Shown: piece by piece, positions 1 through 5,652 of the stretch
How the letters are laid out: every line of letters begins with the position of its first letter
Position numbering within the stretch: the first letter of the stretch is position 1
NCBI GenBank assembly: GCA_003118195.1
Contig: BEXV01001137.1
Coordinates: forward strand, 72,525-82,677
Source of the DNA: Hemicentrotus pulcherrimus
Lineage: Eukaryota > Echinodermata > Echinoidea > Camarodonta > Strongylocentrotidae
Direction of reading: 5' to 3'
Length of the DNA: 10,153 nt
Notes under the pieces: generated by a model
The model's input: the letters and a program-made list of their open reading frames with translations, nothing else
Told to the model about the DNA's origin: nothing
Databases searched by the model: none
Made by a program: the position numbers and the translations under genes

Positions 1-282
1 AATTAAAGGTTCAGATTAATGTTCCAGTTATTATCCATAAATCCAAGGTGAGTCGAAACGCTGTGGTTTAAATTCGCTATCCCTGCGGTGATGACACATG
101 CTGATCATATGGGCTTCCGTTATGTTTAATCCAAGGTAAGATCAAATGTAGTTGGCATTTGCTTTTGATATAGGCTTCCGTTATGTTGAATCCAAGGCAA
201 GATCAAATGGTGTAGTTAGCATTTCATGTCACTAAGGTGACCAAAACATGCCGAACATGAAAAAACATTTAATCCTATCACA
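1..282 (-). repeat. 3' LTR (partial, cut by window start)
   Basis: This stretch repeats 5370-5652 in the same orientation, with 7 substitutions and one 1-bp indel. The match stops exactly after ...ATCCTATCACA, where the polypurine tract begins on one side and the host flank on the other. About 150 bp of the LTR (its R/U5 side) is missing from the window, judging from the 430-bp 5' LTR. On the minus strand the LTR starts TGTGATAGG. Confidence 0.95.
112..224 (-). repeat. Two ~50-bp direct repeats inside the 3' LTR (period 61 bp)
   Basis: Units 112-160 and 173-224 both run GGCTTCCGTTATGTT-AATCCAAGG through GATCAAATG to GCATTT, with a few differences. A weaker third copy of the AATCCAAGGT core lies near 40-50. 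They fall in the U3 side of the LTR, where direct repeats often act as transcriptional enhancers; that role is inferred. Confidence 0.85.
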
Positions 283-293
283 CCTCCCCTACC
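283..293 (-). promoter_or_regulatory. Polypurine tract for plus-strand DNA priming
   Basis: Directly abutting the 3' LTR the minus strand reads GGTAGGGGAGG and then TGTGATAGG of the LTR. A G-rich purine run against the LTR start is where RNase H leaves the primer for second-strand synthesis. The run contains one T and is short, but its position is exact. Confidence 0.8.
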
Positions 294-433
294 AGAGAAA
301 GAAAGCTTTACCGTAGTAAAGGTTTCTTTGAGATTGAAACACCTTAAAATCAGCCTTTCATCTTGTACAAAGGCATTAATACAAATCATATGGAAACATA
401 TACACAAAATACATCAAACTTTATGCAAAACTT
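294..433 (-). other. Element 3' untranslated stretch between RNase H stop and PPT
   Basis: About 140 nt with no coding pattern on the element strand, ending at the polypurine tract. No env-like or other extra ORF fits in it, so this is a retrotransposon without envelope. Confidence 0.6.
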
Positions 434-2272
434 TTACACTCTTGAAAGAGCGTCAGCAATGACGTTATTTTTCCCTTTGATGTGTACAATTTTCAATGGG
501 AAGGCTTGGAGCATGAGGCTCCAGCGGTACAGCCTTTGATTCTTGGTTTTGAACTTTTCTAGGAACACAAGAGGGTTGTGATCTGTGTAGATTGTTATGT
601 CACCATCACTGCTAGTCAAGTACACTTCAAACTGCTGAAGGGCAAGAACGAGACTCAGGGCCTCTTTTTCAATGGTTGAGTACTTTTTCTGATACTGGTT
701 GAGCTTCTTTGAGAAGTAGCATACAGGTTTTTCTATGCCTTCTCTGTTTTTCTGGAGCAACACCGCTCCTACTCCAACATCACTTGCATCAATAGCCATG
801 TAAAACGGCTTTGTGAAGTTCGGAGCTGCCAGAACTGGTTCGCTCACCAAGATTGCCTTCAACTTCTCAAATGATCTCTGGCATTCGTCGGACCAGATGA
901 ATTTGACCTTTGCCTTCAGCAAGTTTGTTAATGGACTTACTACAGTGCTGTAGTTTTCAACAAACTTCCTATAGAAGCCACTCATACCTAGAAACCTAAG
1001 TAACTCTTTCTTGGTTTTAGGGACAGGGAACTCCAAGATTGCTTGGATCTTTGCTTCTCTTGGTAGCACGTGCCCTTGACCAACTACATGACCGAGATAA
1101 GTGACCTTTGCCTTGCCAAATTCACTCTTTGCCAAATTCACGACTAGGTTTGCCTTGTCAAGCCGGTCAAACAGTGCTCTTAGATGATCAATGTGATCGT
1201 CCCAAGTGTCACTGTATACCAAGATATCATCGATATACACAACACAGTTGTCAAGCCCAGCTATCATCTGATTTGTCAATCTTTGAAATGTTGCGGGGGC
1301 ATTCTTCATCCCAAAGGGCATTACTTTACACTGATACAAGCCCCCAGGTGTGACAAAGGCAGATATCTCTTTAGCTCGGTCGGTCAGTGGCACTTGCCAA
1401 TATCCCTTTAGCAAGTCTATCTTTGTGACATATTCAGCGTTCCCTACTTTGTCAATACAATCTTCCAATCTAGGAATAGGATACGAGTCGGTCTTTGTGA
1501 CAGCATTCACCTTTCGGTAATCTATGCAAAATCTCTGAGAGCCGTCTGGCTTTGGGACCATTACAATATGGGAACTCCAACTGCTCTGACTTGGTTCAAT
1601 TATGTCATTGTCTAACATATACTGGATTTCCTCATTGACTTTTTCCAATTTGCTTGGATTAAGCCGATAAGGATGCTGTTTGATTGGTTTCACATCACCT
1701 ACTTCTACATCATGTATTGTCAATGGAGTACAACCTGGTTTGTCTTTACACACATTTGGATATTCTTTCAACAGGCCACATATATCATTTCTTTGACTCA
1801 CAGGCAGATGCTTCAATATGTCATTCAAATTATCAATCACTTCTGAGTTAGATAATTTCACCCCACATGGTTCATTCCTAGACCCCTCTGTGGAAGATAG
1901 GTCACTGTCTGTGTTTTCACTTTCCTTTTCTACATCTACCTCTTGTACAACATTAGCCTGTGACATTCCTACTGGCTGACTAGCTTCACGATCAAAATAC
2001 TCTTTCAGCATGTTTACATGACATACTCTTTGACTCTTTCTTCGATCAGGGGTACTGATCACATAGTTCACATCATTCAATTTCTTTTTGACAAGATACG
2101 GACCACTGAACCTAGCTTTCAAGGGTTCACCTTGCAAGGGTAGTAACACTAGCACCTTATCTCCAGGCTTGAAGCTGCGCTCTTTTGCATTTTTGTCTGC
2201 TTGTGCCTTCATTTTACCCTGTGAGATTTTCAAGTGTTCCTTCGCGACCTCACAAGCACCCTTGACACATAG
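434..2272 (-). CDS. pol: Integrase GPY/F module, reverse transcriptase and RNase H
   Basis: Open from just after an in-frame TGA (2275-2273) to TAA at 436-434. Residues are numbered from the TTG at 2233, which is not a real start. Residues 1-82 are the integrase C-terminal module with SGPY (43-46) and HVNMLKEYF. A short acidic/Ser-rich linker (90-130) leads to reverse transcriptase (about 160-435): Asp273 in KIDLLKGYWQ and the YIDD box (333-336) are the metal-binding residues, with VMPFGMKNAPATFQ and TYLGHVV as typical fingers/palm motifs. RNase H (about 475-599) keeps Asp482, Glu522 or 524, Asp551 and Asp594 (IADALSRV). Together they copy RNA to DNA and remove the template. No stop or frameshift is seen from the GPY/F module to the end. 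There is no independent start, so expression depends on the upstream frame. Confidence 0.95.
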   Translation of the reverse strand, partial: LCVKGACEVAKEHLKISQGKMKAQADKNAKERSFKPGDKVLVLLPLQGEPLKARFSGPYLVKKKLNDVNYVISTPDRRKSQRVCHVNMLKEYFDREASQPVGMSQANVVQEVDVEKESENTDSDLSSTEGSRNEPCGVKLSNSEVIDNLNDILKHLPVSQRNDICGLLKEYPNVCKDKPGCTPLTIHDVEVGDVKPIKQHPYRLNPSKLEKVNEEIQYMLDNDIIEPSQSSWSSHIVMVPKPDGSQRFCIDYRKVNAVTKTDSYPIPRLEDCIDKVGNAEYVTKIDLLKGYWQVPLTDRAKEISAFVTPGGLYQCKVMPFGMKNAPATFQRLTNQMIAGLDNCVVYIDDILVYSDTWDDHIDHLRALFDRLDKANLVVNLAKSEFGKAKVTYLGHVVGQGHVLPREAKIQAILEFPVPKTKKELLRFLGMSGFYRKFVENYSTVVSPLTNLLKAKVKFIWSDECQRSFEKLKAILVSEPVLAAPNFTKPFYMAIDASDVGVGAVLLQKNREGIEKPVCYFSKKLNQYQKKYSTIEKEALSLVLALQQFEVYLTSSDGDITIYTDHNPLVFLEKFKTKNQRLYRWSLMLQAFPLKIVHIKGKNNVIADALSRV

Positions 2273-3399
2273 TCAAGTAGGTTCACTTCGTCATCTTCGG
2301 CCAAAAATCTCTCATTTACAAGCTTTAGGGGACCCCTCACCTCATGACCGTAGACCAAATCAAATGGGCTGAAACCTGTCGACTCATTCGGTGAATCCCT
2401 GGTCGCAAACAACAAGAAGGGAATCCCTTTATCCCAGTCATCAGGATACTCTTCACAATATGCCCTAAGCATAGTCTTCAGGGTCTGGTGATAGCGCTCT
2501 AACGCACCCTGAGACTGTGGATGATAAGCGGTTGACTTGAACTGCTTTGTCCCCAGCTCATGCATTACTTGCTGAAATACACCCGACATAAAATTGGACC
2601 CTTGGTCCGACTGAACTTCCTTGGGCAGACCATACCTTGTGAAAAACTGCACTAAGGCCTGTACAACAGTCTTGGCTGTGATACTTCTCAATGGTATTGC
2701 CTCTGGAAATCGGGAAGACAAGTCCATAATTGTCAGGAGATATTTGTGACCAGACCTTGTTCTGGGCAAAGGTCCAACACAATCCACAAGAATCCGAGTG
2801 AAAGGTTCATCAAATGCAGGTATGGGTATCAACGGAGCAGGCTTTATACTCGGCTGTGACTTCCCAATGATCTGGCATGTATGACATGTCTTACAGAATT
2901 GCACTACATCCTGGTGCATCTTGGGCCAATAAAAATGCCTTGTAATCCTATCCTCTGTCTTACGAATACCTACATGGCCTGCCATAGGCAACTCGTGCGC
3001 CATCTTCAGGATTTCTGTGCGGTAGCAGGGGGGGACAACAATTTGGTGAACAACACACCACTCTGCATCAGCTGGTCTCTGGGAAGGTCTCCACTTCCTC
3101 ATCAATATGTCATTCTTGACATAGTAGCGCTCCGGGACTACCTTGGCCTCAGCCTCCGAACATGCCTTCTGAAATAGGCATTTCAATCCGGGGTCCACTT
3201 GTTGTGCTTCTACCAGGGAAGATCTGCTATATAACACTTCGTTATTAGCACCAGAACCTACAATATCCCCATTTATGTCCTTCATAAATGTTTCAGCTAA
3301 CCAGACTTCGTTATCACTCTCCTCCACATCAACACCTTCTTGCTCAGCTATACGAGCTTGAGATCTCGTAACCGCACAATCTGGAAAGATTCCCGGGAA
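2230..3399 (-). CDS. int: Integrase: zinc-binding H2C2 and DD35E core, C-terminus frameshifted
   Basis: The frame is open from the codon after the gag-pro UAG. No ATG is needed if it is made as part of the polyprotein. Numbering from the GTG at 3327: the zinc-binding domain has His111, His118, Cys148 and Cys151 (AHELPMAGHVG ... CKTCHTCQ). The catalytic core has Asp182 (ILVDCVGPLP), Asp241 (SDQGSNF) and Glu277 (QGALERYHQ), giving exact DD35E spacing. The enzyme joins cDNA to host DNA. After LLDYVS the frame runs into an unrelated tail and TGA, while the GPY/F module continues in another frame (next entry), so the protein is broken near 2262-2272. It lies between protease and RT, unlike standard Ty3/Gypsy elements. 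Confidence 0.92.
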   Translation of the reverse strand, partial: FPGIFPDCAVTRSQARIAEQEGVDVEESDNEVWLAETFMKDINGDIVGSGANNEVLYSRSSLVEAQQVDPGLKCLFQKACSEAEAKVVPERYYVKNDILMRKWRPSQRPADAEWCVVHQIVVPPCYRTEILKMAHELPMAGHVGIRKTEDRITRHFYWPKMHQDVVQFCKTCHTCQIIGKSQPSIKPAPLIPIPAFDEPFTRILVDCVGPLPRTRSGHKYLLTIMDLSSRFPEAIPLRSITAKTVVQALVQFFTRYGLPKEVQSDQGSNFMSGVFQQVMHELGTKQFKSTAYHPQSQGALERYHQTLKTMLRAYCEEYPDDWDKGIPFLLFATRDSPNESTGFSPFDLVYGHEVRGPLKLVNERFLAEDDEVNLLDYVSRVLVRSRRNT

Positions 3400-4782
3400 C
3401 TAGTCCTCTAACCTCTCCGTTTCAGGCACCTCAACAGGTCTGTCTAAAACAACTGGAGACACAACAACTTTGTCACCAGCTAAGTCATTACCCAGCAAAA
3501 AATCAACTCCTTCCATGGGTAGACGTGGGACAACACCCACAGTCACCGGACCACTGACGAGGTCACACTTCAATTCAACTTCATGTAAAGGGACTGACAT
3601 TTCAGTAAAACTAATACCTTCAACCAGCCCTGTAGCACTCTCCTTACTCTCTGGTGGGAGAGCCTTTTGATTCATCAGAGACCGGGCAGACCCTGTATCA
3701 CGAAGTACAACAATAGGCTTACCTATCGCACCAAGCTTACACTGTGAAACTTCACCTTCATGCAAAAAGCTTCTGAAGCAATTATCAACATTCTGCACCT
3801 TATCGGAGAACACAAGAGAGACACTCTCAGCAGCTTGATTAGATTTCGATGGAACACTCACATGTTTGACAAACCCTATGTCTTTCTTACTTTTAGGCTT
3901 TCCTATCAATTCCCAGCAGGACCCTTTCAGATGCCCTTGCTTATGACAGTGAGAAAAGATTTTGGAACTACGACCAGCAGACTTTGGGGTTTGTTCTGTG
4001 CCCGCACTCACCTGAGATTCATTAGTGTCTTTACCCTTGCTAGTACCCTTTTCCTCACCAGGTTTTCCATGAGATTTAAATAACCCCTTTCCTTTCTTAT
4101 TCCAATTTTTGAAATGGGGCTTACTCTCACTGTTACCCTTATGCATGACTTCGAATTCGTCAGCTCTCATGGCTGCCTTGCTTACACTAGCAACTCCTTG
4201 GTCATCAAGGTGGGATTTGATACTAAAAGGTAGACCCTTTTTGAATTCCTCCAACAGGATAACTTCCCTTAGATGAGCAAAGTCATTGGTTACTTTAAGT
4301 GACCTGTACCACTTGTCAAACAACACTTCCTGTTCCCTTGCAAATTCAACATAGGTTTCACCTGGCTTTCGTTGCCTGTTCCTAAATTTCTGCCTATATG
4401 CTTCTGGGACCAACTCGTATGCATTGAGAATTGAATTTTTAACAATAGCATAGTCACATGATTGCTCTTCAGGGAGAGATGAAAAGATTTTCGCTGCCTT
4501 TCCAACAAGAGCACTTTGGAGAAGAAGAGTCCAATATTCTGTAGGGCAATCCAACCTCTTAGCCACCTTTTCAAATGAAACAAAGAATGCATCTACTCCC
4601 TCTTCATCAAATTTTGGCACGAGGCGAATATTTTTCGTCACATCAAAGCCTTGGGGAGATTTTTCTTTGGGCGGATTAGCACCTAAATGTGCTAGTTCCA
4701 TTTCTCTCATTTTCAATTGGAACTCCATTTGTTTTTCCTCCATCTCTCTTTGTTTTTGTTTTTCTTCAAATTCCAATTTCAT
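3400..4782 (-). CDS. gag-pro: Gag capsid (SCAN-like), zinc knuckle and aspartic protease
   Basis: 460 residues from the first internal ATG; the same frame is open back to 4809. Residues 1-32 are Glu/Lys/Met-rich and probably coiled coil. Residues about 46-215 are a capsid-like helical region including YELVPEAYRQKF, YVEFAREQE and LLEEFKKGLP, the pattern shared by SCAN domains and Gmr1-like Gag. A basic Gly/Lys/Ser-rich linker follows (216-270). A zinc knuckle of CX2CX4HX4C type lies at 276-289, but its first Cys is Phe276; Cys279, His284 and Cys289 remain. Residues about 345-445 are a retropepsin-type protease with active site DTG (362-364) in VVLRDTGSARSLM and a C-terminal FLLGNDLAGD. Gag packages the RNA, and the protease cleaves the polyprotein in the particle. 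The frame ends at TAG (3402-3400), with integrase continuing in the same phase. Confidence 0.9.
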   Translation of the reverse strand: MKLEFEEKQKQREMEEKQMEFQLKMREMELAHLGANPPKEKSPQGFDVTKNIRLVPKFDEEGVDAFFVSFEKVAKRLDCPTEYWTLLLQSALVGKAAKIFSSLPEEQSCDYAIVKNSILNAYELVPEAYRQKFRNRQRKPGETYVEFAREQEVLFDKWYRSLKVTNDFAHLREVILLEEFKKGLPFSIKSHLDDQGVASVSKAAMRADEFEVMHKGNSESKPHFKNWNKKGKGLFKSHGKPGEEKGTSKGKDTNESQVSAGTEQTPKSAGRSSKIFSHCHKQGHLKGSCWELIGKPKSKKDIGFVKHVSVPSKSNQAAESVSLVFSDKVQNVDNCFRSFLHEGEVSQCKLGAIGKPIVVLRDTGSARSLMNQKALPPESKESATGLVEGISFTEMSVPLHEVELKCDLVSGPVTVGVVPRLPMEGVDFLLGNDLAGDKVVVSPVVLDRPVEVPETERLED

Positions 4783-4809
4783 TCTTTCTTTCTCCAGTTC
4801 AAATTTTGC

Positions 4810-5064
4810 TTACTGGAGCTGAATTTCACCAGAAACAGTTGGAATTTGAGCATCATTTGAAACATCAGCAGTTGCTGGAATCTCTTCACTGAGTTTCATG
4901 TGACTAGCTAGCAAGTCAATCATGTTCGACTTTTTCAAGCCCTGTGCTACTTCAATCTTCAAATGATCACATACAATTTTCAAGTCATCTTTCCTTAGTG
5001 ATTTTAAGTCATTACGGGACAAATCTGTCTTCTTGAAAAACTCTTCAACATTAATTGGAGCCAT
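4810..5064 (-). CDS. gag: Gag N-terminal part (SAP-like), ended by an in-frame UAA
   Basis: An 84-residue frame starting MAPINVEEFF. The ATG at 5064-5062 has A at -3 and G at +4; the open frame runs slightly further upstream but without an ATG. Residues about 20-60 (LRKDDLKIVCDHLKI ... KKSNMIDLLASHM) resemble a SAP-like or Rho_N-like helix-extended-helix, a fold often binding nucleic acid; this domain call is tentative. The frame stops at TAA (4812-4810) and continues in the same frame into the coiled-coil and capsid part of gag, so the stop splits one polyprotein rather than separating two genes. The continuous phase and the lack of a suitable re-start signal argue for a nonsense mutation. 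Programmed read-through here, between a putative nucleic-acid-binding segment and the capsid, would be unusual. Confidence 0.75.
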   Translation of the reverse strand: MAPINVEEFFKKTDLSRNDLKSLRKDDLKIVCDHLKIEVAQGLKKSNMIDLLASHMKLSEEIPATADVSNDAQIPTVSGEIQLQ

Positions 5065-5201
5065 TATTGATCGTAAGCAACACAACTGTTAATACAAAAA
5101 TATTCCAATATCAGCACAATACTTAATACAAGTTTCTACAATTTCAAAAATATCCTTTTCAAATTTTTGGTTATGTTCTGACTTGTTTTGGTTGTTTCAT
5201 T
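5065..5201 (-). other. Element 5' leader between PBS and gag start
   Basis: About 137 nt of AT-rich sequence between the primer binding site and the first gag ATG (5064-5062). It would be the untranslated leader of the genomic RNA and the likely place for a packaging signal. No specific structure was recognised. Confidence 0.6.
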
Positions 5202-5218
5202 TCCCGGACAAGCTCCCA
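5202..5218 (-). promoter_or_regulatory. Primer binding site, tRNA-Pro-like
   Basis: Four bases inside the 5' LTR the minus strand reads TGGGAGCTTGTCCGGGA. Its complement matches the 3' end of animal tRNA-Pro (CCCGGACGAGCCCCCA type, recalled) at 15 of 17 positions, including the terminal CCA and the T-stem CCCGG. The tRNA 3' end would prime minus-strand cDNA synthesis here. The position directly next to an LTR ending in CA supports the call; tRNA identity is inferred from memory of the tRNA sequence. Confidence 0.8.
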
Positions 5219-5291
5219 ATTTTGTTACAAAATCTTGACACAAGAAAGACTTAACAAAAGATCAAAATATTTTAAAGATTAAAACAGGTTA

Positions 5292-5297
5292 TTTATT
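5292..5297 (-). promoter_or_regulatory. Possible polyadenylation signal AATAAA in LTR
   Basis: The minus strand reads TTAATAAATAA within the R/U5 half of the LTR, where a poly(A) signal is expected. The surrounding AT-rich sequence makes a chance match quite possible. The equivalent part of the 3' LTR, which would actually be used, lies outside the window. Confidence 0.3.
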
Positions 5298-5480
5298 AAC
5301 AAATAAACCAAAGTATAAAACGCTTTATGAGTAAGATGATCAGAATGATTATCCAATGGGTATTCCAGTAATTAAAGGTTCAGATTAATGTTCCAGTTAT
5401 TATCCATAAATCCAAGGTGAGTCGAAACGCTGTGGTTTAAATTCGCTATCCCTGCGGTGATGACACGTGCTGAACATATG

Positions 5481-5594
5481 GGCTTCCGTTATGTTTAATC
5501 CAAGGTAAGATCAAATGTAGTTATCATTTGCTTTCGATATAGGCTTCCGTTATGTTGAATCCAAGGTAAGATCAAAATGGTGTAGTTAGCATTT
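5481..5594 (-). repeat. Two ~50-bp direct repeats inside the 5' LTR (period 61 bp)
   Basis: Units 5481-5529 and 5542-5594 match the pair in the other LTR. Because both LTRs carry the duplication, it existed in the parent element before this insertion and did not arise at this locus. Confidence 0.85.
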
Positions 5595-5652
5595 CATGTC
5601 ACTACGGTGACCAAAACATGCCGAACATGAAAAAACATTTAATCCTATCACA

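Larger units (their letters stand above)
1..5652 (-). mobile_element. Gmr1-like Ty3/Gypsy LTR retrotransposon, left end cut by window
   Basis: A single element read right to left: 5' LTR, tRNA-Pro-like PBS, gag, protease, integrase, reverse transcriptase, RNase H, polypurine tract, 3' LTR. Both LTRs end in the same outer sequence (minus strand TGTGATAGG), and the 5' LTR has TG...CA termini. The complete element would be about 5.8 kb. Integrase precedes RT, which is the Ty1/copia-type order, yet RT, RNase H and the integrase GPY/F module are of Ty3/Gypsy type; that combination is known from Gmr1-like elements. The capsid resembles the SCAN domain, which has been traced to this group. Two in-frame stops and one frame change interrupt the coding frame, so this copy is probably not autonomous, although LTR divergence of about 2.5% indicates fairly recent insertion. 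The right junction is at 5652/5653 and lies inside an older gene relic. The target-site duplication cannot be tested because the left flank is outside the window. Confidence 0.95.
5223..5652 (-). repeat. 5' LTR, complete (about 430 bp)
   Basis: The outer edge (5652) is set by the end of homology with the left LTR. The inner edge (5223) is set by a terminal CA on the minus strand (...TTTTGTAACA) followed four bases later by the primer binding site. The ends are TGTGA...TAACA, a short imperfect inverted repeat typical of integrase-processed LTRs. It should carry the promoter (U3), transcription start and polyadenylation site. No convincing sense-strand TATA box is seen; an AATAAA on the minus strand at 5292-5297 is a possible poly(A) signal. 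Confidence 0.92.

Noticed and set aside
283..433. An envelope gene or extra ORF downstream of RNase H
   Set aside because: Only about 140 nt separates the RNase H stop from the polypurine tract, with no coding pattern.
1108..1411. Plus-strand ORFs over the RT region, and others at 216, 2088, 2881, 3470, 3760 and 4689
   Set aside because: They lie opposite well-conserved RT, integrase and gag sequence and have no recognisable motifs of their own.
5314..5320. TATAAAA as the LTR promoter
   Set aside because: It is on the plus strand, antisense to the element; on the element strand it reads TTTTATA and is near the U5 side. A sense TATA box was not found.
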